This document shows, one piece after another, positions 54,690-63,442 of a DNA stretch of 64,000 nucleotides (positions within the stretch are counted from its first letter, which is position 1; each line of letters opens with the position of its first letter). Origin of the DNA: Chryseobacterium gambrini. Its GTDB lineage: Bacteria > Bacteroidota > Bacteroidia > Flavobacteriales > Weeksellaceae. Where the stretch lies: contig NZ_FTOV01000002.1 in assembly GCF_900156825.1 (NCBI RefSeq), positions 372,001 through 436,000 on the forward strand. The letters run 5' to 3'. The notes under the pieces were generated by a model. It searched no databases and was not told where the DNA came from. It worked only from the letters and a program-made list of their open reading frames with translations. The translations under genes and the position numbers were made by a program.

Positions 54690-56324
54690 CTATTTACCGA
54701 GAGGATTGATAGTATAAATAACAGATTTTGCCTGTTTTCTTTCCTGATTGTTTAATTTTTTCCAGACGAATCCTTTTTTCAGGTTTTTATCATCAATTAA
54801 TTGAGGAAATATCCCGAGTTTTTCATCCTGTGAAACGTAGCCTGCGGAAATAGCGGGTAGTTTAGAATCGTAATTAAAAGGATAATTTTCCGAAACATTA
54901 AATTTTAAATTACCAACCCTGAAAGAATCAAACTTTGTGCTTTCATAGACCGAAGGTTTGTACAATTGTTCTTTTTCAAGTTTTCCCATAAAACTTCCCG
55001 GATTGAAACTTGGGAAATACGTCTGCAAAATATTTGGGAAAGTTAAAAATCCGATAAAAATGATGCTTAAAACAGAAAATGCCGCAACCGATTTCTTCTG
55101 GTTAAAATAATCTCTGAAAAGGATAAAGAAGATCACGAAAAAGACATCCATAAAAAATCTGTACTGCGCTGAAAAAAGAAGAACCAAAACACTTTTAATG
55201 ATAAGCGAGATACAGATGAAAGTAATAATTCTGTTTTTTTTGATGAAGGTAAAAACAACGAAAATGATCAGACTTACAATAAAAAGAAGATTTATTTTTG
55301 CTTTGATTCCATTGAGAAAAAGCCAGTTTCTGATGTAATCAATGGCAGAAAATTTCTGAATTTCTTCATACGAATACTGCATATCATATGTTTTCTGAAT
55401 GGCAAACTGAGAAGATATTTTTAAAACTTCAGGATTGGGTTTCCAGCTTACTCCTAAATCTATTATTGAAACAGGGAAAACGGGATATCCGAATGTGTAA
55501 ATATTTTTAATGAAAAACAGGAAACCGATTAAAATTCCGAAGATTAAATTTTTTAAGGCTGATTTCAAAATAAAAACAGAGTAGAGAAAGCTCAAAACCG
55601 GCAGCCAGATCATAGTAGGTTTGATGATAAAAACAAAAACTGAAAAAGCGAACAGGAGAGAGGTTTGTTTATTTTGTTTTAAAATTTCATTTAAAATGAT
55701 GAGTGAAAAAACAATAACAGGCAAATCCGGACTTGGTGACTGGCAGAACAATAGTAAAACCGGAATAAAACAAAGTTGAATCCAGCTTTTCTTTTCTATT
55801 ATATATAAGGTATAAATAATCAGTACAACTGAATTAATTCTTAAAAACGGATCGGAAAAATTGGAAAATCCGGCCTGAAAAATATGCCAAACCGACATTT
55901 GTCCTAACGTGAGATCGAGGTTGGATATTCCTTTTACCAAACCCAATTCTTTCAGCCATTTTATAGTGGGAACATAATATCCGAAATGGTCTAAAATATA
56001 GGGATAAAAAGATCCGCTGAATAAAATAATTAATGAAACTAAGCAGATCAGCGAAAAATCTTTTTTTGAAAAGGCTGTAAAATCTTTATAAAGTTTATCC
56101 TTAAAAAAATAAACCAGTCCTATTGCAATAGTAGAAAATTCTACATAACGGTTTAAAGGAATAAAAAATGCAAGAATTGTCCACGACAAGCTTATTCCAA
56201 GAATTCCTAAAAGAATTTTTCTGGATATTCCTTCAATTAATTTTCCTGAAAAATTTTCTACAATTTTCCCTGTTCCCATTAAAACAGGAATGAGTAAAAG
56301 TGTGGAAAGCAAAAGTAGAATCAT
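54690..56324 (-). CDS. Polytopic membrane protein (LIC_10190-type, GT-C-like)
   Basis: 544 residues from the ATG at 56324 (the longer frame begins at TTG 56351 inside a hairpin). About twelve membrane segments. Residues about 105-150 include YILDHFGYYVPTIKWLKELG and LTLGQMSVWHIFQAGFS, similar to the 'YHxxxxKWL' type motif of a predicted glycosyltransferase-C-like family (LIC_10190). This name is from memory and not certain. The C-terminal 110 residues are soluble (FKVGNLKFNVSENYP and GYVSQDEKLGIFPQL). Probable role in envelope glycan assembly; not proven. aroC lies upstream on the same strand with a 51-bp gap. Confidence 0.6.
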   Translation of the reverse strand: MILLLLSTLLLIPVLMGTGKIVENFSGKLIEGISRKILLGILGISLSWTILAFFIPLNRYVEFSTIAIGLVYFFKDKLYKDFTAFSKKDFSLICLVSLIILFSGSFYPYILDHFGYYVPTIKWLKELGLVKGISNLDLTLGQMSVWHIFQAGFSNFSDPFLRINSVVLIIYTLYIIEKKSWIQLCFIPVLLLFCQSPSPDLPVIVFSLIILNEILKQNKQTSLLFAFSVFVFIIKPTMIWLPVLSFLYSVFILKSALKNLIFGILIGFLFFIKNIYTFGYPVFPVSIIDLGVSWKPNPEVLKISSQFAIQKTYDMQYSYEEIQKFSAIDYIRNWLFLNGIKAKINLLFIVSLIIFVVFTFIKKNRIITFICISLIIKSVLVLLFSAQYRFFMDVFFVIFFILFRDYFNQKKSVAAFSVLSIIFIGFLTFPNILQTYFPSFNPGSFMGKLEKEQLYKPSVYESTKFDSFRVGNLKFNVSENYPFNYDSKLPAISAGYVSQDEKLGIFPQLIDDKNLKKGFVWKKLNNQERKQAKSVIYTINPLGK

Positions 56325-56356
56325 AAAAAAAGATTGCCTAAAAATAAGCAATCTTT
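56325..56356 (-). terminator. Hairpin + T-run abutting a start codon (minus)
   Basis: AAAGATTGC (56329-56337) pairs with GCAATCTTT (56348-56356). On the minus strand it is followed by a T-run that ends directly at the ATG of the downstream membrane-protein gene (56324). It lies between the glycine-zipper lipoprotein gene and that gene, so it ends the lipoprotein transcript. Confidence 0.8.
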
Positions 56357-56380
56357 CTCTTTTATGATGAAAATATAATT

Positions 56381-56923
56381 TTATCTTGGCTGTACTCTAC
56401 CGCTTTTTCTGTCCTGCGCTCTACCCAAAGTATATCCTGTCGCACCCCCGATTACACCCCCAATGGCTGCACCGGCTCCCGGACTTTTCTTATTAACAAT
56501 AGCTCCTAAAGCCGCTCCACCTACAGCACCGATGATGGTACCTTTAGCCGCTTCGCTCATCCCTTTTTTCTTGGCGGTTGTCTGCGAAGAACTTCCATTG
56601 TTGGCATAAGTTCCGTTGCTGGAACCTGAGCTTTGGCTTGGTCTGTCTCTATAAACGGTACGTGTTTCTCTTATCACTTGCGGTCTCGCGTTTGCTGCTG
56701 CTGTTTTCGCTTTTTGTACTTCAGCTACACTATCCGCTTTTTTCTGTGCTTCATAAGCCATTTTTTCTTTCTCGATGGCTAATTTTTGTTTTTCAATTTC
56801 CAACTGTCTCATCTGGAACTCCATTTTCTGCTGTTCCAAAGATTGCTGGGCTATCTGATCGTCTTTTTTACAGGCGGTCAGTAAAAATACCGACATCAGT
56901 CCTGTTAATACTATACTTTTCAT
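56381..56923 (-). CDS. Glycine-zipper lipoprotein (YMGG-like)
   Basis: 180 residues. Lipoprotein signal with lipobox LTAC (Cys18). Residues about 25-75 form a highly charged coiled coil (QKMEFQMRQLEIEKQKLAIE), followed by a low-complexity Ser/Asn linker. The C-terminal domain (about 125-175) is a glycine zipper, with GAVGGAALGAIVNKKSPGAG and IGGVIGGATGYTLGR, like YMGG proteins. Such zippers insert in membranes or self-associate. It is the first minus-strand gene of this run and its terminator follows at 56325-56356. Confidence 0.88.
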   Translation of the reverse strand: MKSIVLTGLMSVFLLTACKKDDQIAQQSLEQQKMEFQMRQLEIEKQKLAIEKEKMAYEAQKKADSVAEVQKAKTAAANARPQVIRETRTVYRDRPSQSSGSSNGTYANNGSSSQTTAKKKGMSEAAKGTIIGAVGGAALGAIVNKKSPGAGAAIGGVIGGATGYTLGRAQDRKSGRVQPR

Positions 56924-57125
56924 AACTCAAATTTTTATAAGGATTTTAAGTCAATCCAACTTCGATGTTAATTCTGTTTCCAATTATGAAGCCAAAATTC
57001 AGTTAAGCAATGTTAAATTTTTTAAATGAATCTTAAAATTATGATGTAAATCCTTTATTCATAAATGGTTTTAAGGTGTTAAAAATTGTTGATTTTTACT
57101 TAAAATCTAATTAATATGAATTCTT

Positions 57126-57133
57126 TATCTTTG
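57126..57133 (+). promoter_or_regulatory. -7 box TATCTTTG for secreted protein gene
   Basis: Exact TAnnTTTG, 20 bp before the ATG at 57154. No -33 TTG at standard spacing. Confidence 0.6.
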
Positions 57134-57153
57134 GATTACCAAATTACAGTATT

Positions 57154-57588
57154 ATGAAAAAATCAATTGTAAAAATTATGCTTTTTACAGGCGTAATTGC
57201 TGTCGTAAGTTCTTTTTCGGCAATTAAAGGTGATTCTGAAAAAAAATATTCACCATCTAAAAACATTTCTCAGACAGAAACCTATCAAATCCGTTTTGGA
57301 CTACAGAATCAGAATGGTTCTAAAACACTTTCAGGAAGTTATGATCTTGGAAATTTTGTAGCAACAAATACCGTAACCGGAGAAACTTTTGAAACGTATG
57401 GCGGAAGCGGAATGCAGTCTTTGCCTCAGTATTTTGATGGTCTTCCTGAGGGAAATTATACCTTCACTGCCACACAGGGACAGGGAGGATGGGTAGGCTA
57501 CGGTTCTGTGACGGCAGAAGTTTCTGAGGCGAAAGTGGATGCAGATGGTTATGTTACGGTGTATGTTCCTATTGCCTGGGAAGAATAA
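57154..57588 (+). CDS. Small secreted beta-rich protein
   Basis: 144 residues. Signal peptide (about 1-24, SSFSA). The mature part is beta-rich and Gly/Tyr-rich: YQIRFGLQNQNGSKTLSGSY, GEYFETYGGSGMQSL-like turns, and NYTFTATQGQGGWVGYGSVT. A C-terminal VTVYVPIAWEE closes the domain. No catalytic motif is visible and the family is not recognised. It is followed by a terminator. Confidence 0.65.
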   Translation: MKKSIVKIMLFTGVIAVVSSFSAIKGDSEKKYSPSKNISQTETYQIRFGLQNQNGSKTLSGSYDLGNFVATNTVTGETFETYGGSGMQSLPQYFDGLPEGNYTFTATQGQGGWVGYGSVTAEVSEAKVDADGYVTVYVPIAWEE

Positions 57589-57620
57589 TTTAAACTTATT
57601 TACAAATTAGCCTGTCTTTT

Positions 57621-57648
57621 AAGCCTCCTGAGTAAGGGGGCTTTTTTA
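57621..57648 (+). terminator. Terminator after small secreted protein gene
   Basis: Stem AAGCCTCC / GGGGGCTT with one G·T pair around loop TGAGTAAG, then TTTTTTATT. Confidence 0.85.
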
Positions 57649-57860
57649 TTTAAAGCAATAACGCGTTGTTTTTTTACAGATCGAATTTATGATAGGGATG
57701 CCTGAGTTTACAATTTGATAAAATCGTTTATAATAAAACAGAAAAGATGACGTTATTAAAAAACACAAATTTGGCTACGTTAATGATTTATATAGTTAAA
57801 ATTTAATGCATTTTCTGCAAAAAGATTGTAATTTATACTATATATTATCAAAAAACGAGT

Positions 57861-57868
57861 TAGATTTG
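57861..57868 (+). promoter_or_regulatory. -7 box TAGATTTG upstream of adhesin
   Basis: Exact TAnnTTTG. The nearest TTG is 32 bp upstream, so the -33 element is absent. Start of transcription near 57874 is inferred. Confidence 0.5.
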
Positions 57869-57893
57869 CAGTACAACAACAAATTTCTAGCCT

Positions 57894-58022
57894 ATGGTGA
57901 ATTATTTTACTTTTTTTCAATTTTATCACAAACTCAATATCTTGGATAATCCTTATTCGAGATATAATTTCTTAAGCAAAATTTATAACTTTCATATCCT
58001 AAGAGGATCTAATATTTATTAA
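57894..58022 (+). CDS. Possible 42-codon leader ORF
   Basis: ATG at 57894, TAA at 58020-58022, one base before the adhesin ATG at 58024. The product would be Tyr/Phe/Asn-rich (MVNYFTFFQFYHKLNILDN, then YNFLSKIYNFHIL). Its codons are those of AT-rich DNA, so coding is not assured. The tight junction TAAT-ATG is what one expects for translational coupling of a leader peptide. Confidence 0.3.
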   Translation: MVNYFTFFQFYHKLNILDNPYSRYNFLSKIYNFHILRGSNIY

Positions 58023-58023
58023 T

Positions 58024-61000
58024 ATGAAAAAATATCTATTGTTTTTTTTCTTGGCACTTTCGTATATACTGAGTGCACAGGTAAATTCTTATAGTTTTTC
58101 ACAATCTACGGGAAGCTATACAGCTTTGCCAAGTACGGCAACGGTCTTGGCAACTGCAACAGGGAACACAGGAGCGGCATCATTAGATAATGTTGTTTAT
58201 CCGGTTACTCTTCCTTTTCCGGTTTCATTTAACGGAAGTAATTATTCTTCCATCAATGTTTCAACAAACGGATTTATTACTTTCGGAGCAACCGCTCCGG
58301 GAACTGCTACCTACAGCCCGATTTCCAGTACGGAAACTTATGCAGGGGCTGTTTCTGCATGGGGTAGGGATTTAAATTCTGTTTTTAATATTGCTTCTAA
58401 AACAGGAAGCATCAGTTGGGCTGTTGTAGGAACAGCGCCTAACAGAGAGATTGTAGTACAGTGGTCAGACTTCAGACCTTCTTATTCTACTTCTACAACG
58501 AGTGTTTATACTTTTTCTTTTCAGATAAGACTTAGAGAAACTACAAATACGATTGCCGTAGTTTATAAGGGAGGAAGTTACCTTGCGGGTACTACGTCTG
58601 TAAGCGGAACGATTCAGGCGGGATTAAGAGGGGCTACGAATGCCGATTTTAATCACAGGCTGAATGCTACCACTGCTTTGTTTACGGCTTCTACTTTGGC
58701 AACAGCGAACAGCAGCACTCAATCTTTCAATACAACCGCTGCAACTCCGGGAATGCCTTCAGATGGTCTTATCTATACATGGACTCCGCCATCTTGTTTT
58801 GGTGCTTCAGGTTTTGCTTCTTCAGGGGTTACGGCCAACAGTGCTACTGTTACATGGGCTGCAGCATCAACACCTCCGGCGAACGGGTATGAAATATATT
58901 ACAGTACAACGACTACGGCTCCTGCTACACCTCAAATCACGGGTATTGCGGGAACGGCTACAAGTTATACAATTCCTGGTTTAGCTGCCAATACAACTTA
59001 TTATGTTTGGATCAGGTCAAAATGTAGTTCAACCGCTCAAAGTTCTTTAATAGGACCTATTACTGTTTATACAGGATATTGTACGCCTACAGGCGGTACG
59101 TCTTCTACAACCTACTATTTGAATAATATTACAACTACAGGTGGATGGACTAACCTTGCATATACAGCTACTTCCTATCAGGCTTATGTAAACTCTCCGG
59201 GAGTGGTGTTAAGCTCTCCGGGATTTACTGTAACAACCAACTTAGCGACATCGGGCGGAAGTACTTATTATTATTATGTATGGGTAGACTGGAATAATGA
59301 TCTTGATTTTAATGATCCGGGAGAAACTATTTTAGCAACGACTAGTTATACAGGAACTGCAACGGCAAATATTGCTATTCCTGCAGGACAGGCGGTAGGA
59401 AACTACAGAGTACGTACATCATCATCATTTATTGGTGCAAATACTTCGTGCGGACCATCTCCGTATGGAAATTTTGTGGATTTCACTTTATCTGTTGTAG
59501 CTCCTCCAACGTGTCTGCCTCCTACTGGTCTTACGATCACTACGGCAACAACATCAAGTGCTACAATACAGTGGACAGTTCCTGCAACACCACCGGCAAA
59601 TGGATATGATGTTTATTATAATACTACAGGAGTTGCTCCTACAGCGGCAACAGTTCCTCAATATAGCGGTGTAACGGGACCTAGCCAGTTGATTACCGGT
59701 TTGGCTACAAGTACAACGTATTATGTTTGGGTAAGAGCGAAATGCAGCAGTACAGATATTAGTTATTGGTCCGGACCTCGTACGGTTTACACAAATTACT
59801 GTGTTCCTACGGGAGGTTCATCTTCAACAACTTATTATCTGAATAATATTACAACTACAGGTGGATGGACCAATTTAGCTTATACTGCTTCTTCGTATCA
59901 GGCATATGTAAATTCTCCTAGTGTTGTTTTGAGTTCTCCAGGATTTACAGTAACGACCAACTTGGCGACATCCGGTGGAAGTACCTATTTTTATTATGTA
60001 TGGGTAGACTGGAATAATGATCTTGACTTTAACGATCCGGGAGAAACTATTTTAGCAACGACTACTTATACTGCAACGGCAACAGCAAATATTGCGATTC
60101 CTGCGGGACAGCCGATAGGGAACTACAGGGTTCGTACTTCATCATCATTTATTGGTGCAAATACGGCTTGCGGACCTGCTGCATATGGAAACTATGTAGA
60201 TTTTACCTTATCTGTGGTAGCGCCTCCGACGTGTCTTCCTCCGACTGGTCTTGTGATTGCAAATGCGACAACGTCAAGTGCAACAATACAGTGGACGGTT
60301 CCGGCGACACCACCGGCAAATGGTTATGATGTTTATTACAATACTACTGGAGTTGCTCCTACAGCAGCAACTGTTCCTCAGTTCACTGGAGTTCCGGGAC
60401 CTAGCCAACTGGTATCGGGATTAGCTTCAAGCACAACGTACTATTTCTGGGTAAGAGCAAGATGTAGCAGTTCAGATATTAGTTATTGGTCCGGACCTCG
60501 TACGGTTTACACCAATTATTGTCTTCCTACAGGTGGTTCATCATCGACAACCAATTATTTAAAAACGATTACATCAACAAACGGGTTTACGAATCTGAAT
60601 TACACTGCTACAACTTACAGTGCGTATGTAAATAATTCGGCAACAAGTTTCTCTGTATTGCCTGGAGGAATTGCTAACGTTTCGATGAATGCAGGAACAA
60701 GTACATATTACTATTATATCTGGATCGACTGGAATAATGATTTAGTATTTGATCCGGCTACTGAGCAGGTGTATTATTCCGGAGGTTATATAAATTCTGT
60801 TGCTAACGCTCCGATAAGTTCTGTAGGTCGTCCTTCAGGTTCTTATAGAGCAAGATTTGCAGCGTCTTATATCGGTACGGTAACTCCTTGCGGACCGGCT
60901 CCTTATGGTAATTATGTAGATTTTACATTTATCATTAAGCCATGTTCTACAACAGCACCTACGAATGTATATGTGGATGCAATTGCTCATAATGCAGCGA

Positions 61001-62487
61001 CTGTACACTGGACTCCTTCTCCTGATAACCTTGGTTACAAAGTATACTGGAGAAAGAACGGAACAACACCATGGGTAAATTCATCAGTTGTATTAACGCC
61101 GCCGGCAACAGCGTATACAATCAATACAGGTTTAGATCCTGCTACAAAATATGATGTAATGGTAGTTGCTGTTTGTAACAATACTGAAGGTACTGCTACA
61201 CCGGCTGTGTTTACTACAAGATGTGATCCAACCCCTCCGAATGTAACCATAAGTAATATTACTACAAACTCTGCAATCGTAACTTGGGCTCCTATTGTGG
61301 CGAGTGCTACTTATGTAATCAGATATAGAATTGTAGGTACAGGAACATGGACTACTGTGAATATCACTGCACCTCCTTTAAATACATATTCAATTACCGG
61401 ATTAACTCCGTATACTACATATGAAGTACAGGTGGCAAATATCTGTAACGGTGAAACGACTGTTAACACTTGGTCTAATCCTAAAGTATTTACTACGGAA
61501 AGAACTTGTCAGTTACCTCCTCCGGGACTTACCATTACAGCGATTACACCGACTACGGCACAAGTAACATGGGATCCTTTTCCGGGAGCTACTTATATCT
61601 TAAGATACAGAAAAGTAGGAATTCCGAGCTGGACAATGGTACCGTCTAATACCAATACGATTACCCTTACAGGTTTATTGGAGCTGACTAAATATGAAAT
61701 GCAGGTAGCAAACGTTTGTAGCGGAACTCCGGGAACGTATACACTGCCTTATTTCTTCACAACGCCAACTATTGTGTATTGTCAGATGGCATCTACAGGG
61801 GCTATAACTTCAGAATATATTTCTAAAGTAACGGTAACGCCAAATGGCAAACCTCAGATGACGAATACTTCCGTAGGATCTAACTATACAGATTATACAG
61901 GAGTTACAACTAAATTTATCGACCTGATTCAGGGATCTACGGACAACAAGATCGTGATCGATAAAAAATTAGCAGGAAACAATAAAGCGGGTGTTGCAGT
62001 ATGGATCGATTTCAACAGAAACGGATATTTCGATATCAACGAAAGAATCCTTGCGGACGGACCAAATACGAATCCTACAGCAAGTACAACGTTTACAGTG
62101 CCTGCAGATGCGTTCATCAGTCTGGTAGACTACAAATATGTAGTGATGAGAGTGGCAATGGGCAAAGATATTATTCCGGTAAATTGTACCAACTTCCCAG
62201 ATGGAGAAGTAGAAGATTACACGGTAAGAATTTCTAAGCTTCCGGTTCCTAACTCGATCAATCAGTCTGATATATTGATCTATCCGAATCCGGTTAGCAC
62301 AGTATTAAATGTTAAGAACATCAGTCCGAGAGGGAATTATAAGATCTATAATTCAGCCGGACAGGTGGTATCAAGCGGTATTATCTTAAACAACAAAATT
62401 GATGTTCATACATTAATAAACGGCGTTTATGTAATCGATATTGAAGATTCTAAAGGAACTGTACAGAAAAAGTTCATTAAAGAATAA
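58024..62487 (+). CDS. T9SS-exported modular surface adhesin (FN3 and GEVED-like repeats)
   Basis: 1487 residues. Signal peptide with cleavage near LSAQ. A beta-sandwich domain spans about 20-250. Fibronectin-III-like domains follow at about 258-350, 493-588, 733-828, 975-1065, 1067-1160 and 1162-1250. GEVED-type beta domains start at about 352 (YCTPTGG), 590 (NYCVPTGG), 830 (NYCLPTGG) and 1252, and the last contains FPDGEVEDYTV. Two long modules repeat at 240-residue spacing. The C-terminus (about 1415-1487) is a T9SS type A sorting domain (ILIYPNPVSTVLNV). Likely a surface filament or adhesin; binding partner unknown. Confidence 0.92.
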   Translation: MKKYLLFFFLALSYILSAQVNSYSFSQSTGSYTALPSTATVLATATGNTGAASLDNVVYPVTLPFPVSFNGSNYSSINVSTNGFITFGATAPGTATYSPISSTETYAGAVSAWGRDLNSVFNIASKTGSISWAVVGTAPNREIVVQWSDFRPSYSTSTTSVYTFSFQIRLRETTNTIAVVYKGGSYLAGTTSVSGTIQAGLRGATNADFNHRLNATTALFTASTLATANSSTQSFNTTAATPGMPSDGLIYTWTPPSCFGASGFASSGVTANSATVTWAAASTPPANGYEIYYSTTTTAPATPQITGIAGTATSYTIPGLAANTTYYVWIRSKCSSTAQSSLIGPITVYTGYCTPTGGTSSTTYYLNNITTTGGWTNLAYTATSYQAYVNSPGVVLSSPGFTVTTNLATSGGSTYYYYVWVDWNNDLDFNDPGETILATTSYTGTATANIAIPAGQAVGNYRVRTSSSFIGANTSCGPSPYGNFVDFTLSVVAPPTCLPPTGLTITTATTSSATIQWTVPATPPANGYDVYYNTTGVAPTAATVPQYSGVTGPSQLITGLATSTTYYVWVRAKCSSTDISYWSGPRTVYTNYCVPTGGSSSTTYYLNNITTTGGWTNLAYTASSYQAYVNSPSVVLSSPGFTVTTNLATSGGSTYFYYVWVDWNNDLDFNDPGETILATTTYTATATANIAIPAGQPIGNYRVRTSSSFIGANTACGPAAYGNYVDFTLSVVAPPTCLPPTGLVIANATTSSATIQWTVPATPPANGYDVYYNTTGVAPTAATVPQFTGVPGPSQLVSGLASSTTYYFWVRARCSSSDISYWSGPRTVYTNYCLPTGGSSSTTNYLKTITSTNGFTNLNYTATTYSAYVNNSATSFSVLPGGIANVSMNAGTSTYYYYIWIDWNNDLVFDPATEQVYYSGGYINSVANAPISSVGRPSGSYRARFAASYIGTVTPCGPAPYGNYVDFTFIIKPCSTTAPTNVYVDAIAHNAATVHWTPSPDNLGYKVYWRKNGTTPWVNSSVVLTPPATAYTINTGLDPATKYDVMVVAVCNNTEGTATPAVFTTRCDPTPPNVTISNITTNSAIVTWAPIVASATYVIRYRIVGTGTWTTVNITAPPLNTYSITGLTPYTTYEVQVANICNGETTVNTWSNPKVFTTERTCQLPPPGLTITAITPTTAQVTWDPFPGATYILRYRKVGIPSWTMVPSNTNTITLTGLLELTKYEMQVANVCSGTPGTYTLPYFFTTPTIVYCQMASTGAITSEYISKVTVTPNGKPQMTNTSVGSNYTDYTGVTTKFIDLIQGSTDNKIVIDKKLAGNNKAGVAVWIDFNRNGYFDINERILADGPNTNPTASTTFTVPADAFISLVDYKYVVMRVAMGKDIIPVNCTNFPDGEVEDYTVRISKLPVPNSINQSDILIYPNPVSTVLNVKNISPRGNYKIYNSAGQVVSSGIILNNKIDVHTLINGVYVIDIEDSKGTVQKKFIKE

Positions 62488-62507
62488 AATAATTAATAAT
62501 TTACACC

Positions 62508-62537
62508 AAATAAGCCTTCAGAAATGGAGGCTTATTT
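62508..62537 (+). terminator. Terminator of the adhesin gene
   Basis: Stem AATAAGCCTTCA / TGGAGGCTTATT with loop GAAA and one G·T pair, followed by TTTTTT. Confidence 0.9.
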
Positions 62538-62767
62538 TTTTTGTTTTCTTAATAAATGTTAAAATGTGAATTATAGAAAAAATTCGACGATAATAGAATG
62601 TTTAATTTGTCATATGCCGGTAATTACAGCAATAAAAGAAAGTTAGCAGGTATAAAAAAGAAAATATATCCTGTTATAATGAAATTAACAGTTTTTTAAT
62701 CTTTGATAAAAATTGTTAATTGATGAAATTAATATTTCATATAGATGTATCTAAAACTAACATTTCA

Positions 62768-62848
62768 TAAATTTGCAGTCACTCATGTTTAATTTGAGTT
62801 TTCATGGTTATTAGTTTTTATCCTCGTAGAAATACGGGGATTTTTTAT
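62768..62848 (+). ncRNA. Short transcription unit 1 (promoter, 9-codon ORF, terminator)
   Basis: TAAATTTG (62768-62775) predicts initiation near 62782. A terminator stem ATCCTCGTA / TACGGGGAT with GAAA tetraloop (62820-62841) followed by TTTTTT closes a transcript of about 65 nt. A nine-codon ORF (ATG 62785, TAG 62812-62814) lies inside (MFNLSFHGY). It may be a small RNA, a micro-peptide mRNA, or both. It points away from the small minus-strand gene at 62892. Confidence 0.5.
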
Positions 62849-62891
62849 TGTACAAAGAAAAAATAGCAAGAGAGAAAGAAGAATAGAAGCT

Positions 62892-63119
62892 TTAATTTTG
62901 GTTTTTCGCAAATAAGAACACTTTAAACCTGTCATTACTGCTGTATCTTTTACAGCTTTCATCCATAAACAAATCAGGAGATTTTTTAAACTCTTCAATG
63001 TACTTAAGACCTTCTTCGTCTATACTTGGAATAATAATGTAATCATACAGCGTTTTTGTAAACTCGCTGGAATTTTTTAAAATGTTCTTCTTGTGTTTTA
63101 ATGCTTCGTTAAATGTCAT
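62892..63119 (-). CDS. Small hypothetical protein, 75 residues
   Basis: ATG start gives MTFNEALKHKKNILKNSSEF, then IPSIDEEGLKYIEEFKKSPD and DRFKVFLFAKNQN. The composition is that of a folded small protein (charged helices and one strand) and no signal peptide. I do not recognise the family. Its terminator is not clear; the neighbouring hairpins on the plus strand belong to other units. An overlapping antisense-frame ORF (62789-62998) looks non-coding. Confidence 0.6.
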   Translation of the reverse strand: MTFNEALKHKKNILKNSSEFTKTLYDYIIIPSIDEEGLKYIEEFKKSPDLFMDESCKRYSSNDRFKVFLFAKNQN

Positions 63120-63281
63120 GATTTTAGTTTATGCAAATTTAATCATTATTAAGTGAAAAAAACAGCACTCTAATGAAGAAATTTTGTATGCAATATTTAG
63201 TTTTTTTCGAAAATAAATATATAAAATATTGATTATCATTAATTTAATAATTTGTATTTTCATTTTTAATAGAATTATTTC

Positions 63282-63326
63282 TATGATTTAGGTCATAAAA
63301 TATAGAAATAGTTATAACTAAATTTA
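63282..63326 (+). promoter_or_regulatory. Operator TATGA-N6-TCATA plus TAAATTTA box (unit 2)
   Basis: TATGA (63282-63286) and TCATA (63293-63297) form an interrupted palindrome of 16 bp, the architecture of CRP/FNR-family sites. Exactly 21 bp follow, then TAAATTTA (63319-63326), a one-base variant of TAnnTTTG. The palindrome centre would lie near -41.5 from the predicted start, where class II activators bind. Unit 3 has the same spacing. Confidence 0.55.
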
Positions 63327-63331
63327 ATATA

Positions 63332-63391
63332 TAACATTTAAATGTTTTAATATCTCAGTAAGTTTGCCTCTCATTCGTGAGAGGTTTTTTA
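63332..63391 (+). ncRNA. Putative small RNA, unit 2
   Basis: Predicted transcript of about 60 nt. It has a perfect 14-nt palindrome AACATTTAAATGTT (63333-63346) and ends in a terminator CCTCTCA / TGAGAGG with a TTCG tetraloop (63367-63384) and six T. No ORF beyond a two-codon one. The start site is inferred from the TAAATTTA box. Confidence 0.5.
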
Positions 63392-63392
63392 T

Positions 63393-63437
63393 TATGACTC
63401 AGATCATACGGTAAAGAATGGTTTTATTGTAGCTTTA
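63393..63437 (+). promoter_or_regulatory. Operator TATGA-N6-TCATA plus TAGCTTTA box (unit 3)
   Basis: TATGA (63393-63397) and TCATA (63404-63408), 21 bp, then TAGCTTTA (63430-63437). Same half-sites, same N6 and same 21-bp spacing as unit 2, although N6 and most of the spacer differ in sequence. It begins 3 bp after the T-run of the unit 2 terminator. Confidence 0.55.
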
Positions 63438-63442
63438 AAACT

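Larger units (their letters stand above)
57649..58023 (+). other. Leader region of the giant adhesin gene
   Basis: Intergenic of about 375 bp between the 57621 terminator and the adhesin ATG. TAGATTTG at 57861-57868 is an exact TAnnTTTG. Transcription from there would give a leader of about 150 nt that contains one small ORF (57894-58022). No repeat or hairpin stronger than the background was seen upstream of that box. Confidence 0.5.

Noticed and set aside
56325..56351. TTG start for the polytopic membrane protein
   Set aside because: It lies in the stem of a terminator hairpin. The ATG at 56324 follows directly and starts a membrane helix.
59080..60520. Regular repeats that could suggest a CRISPR array
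   Set aside because: The repeats are in frame, 240 codons long, and encode FN3/GEVED modules of one protein.
62789..62998. 69-residue minus-strand ORF
   Set aside because: It overlaps the better minus-strand ORF 62892-63119 in another frame and the unit 1 terminator, and its composition is not protein-like.
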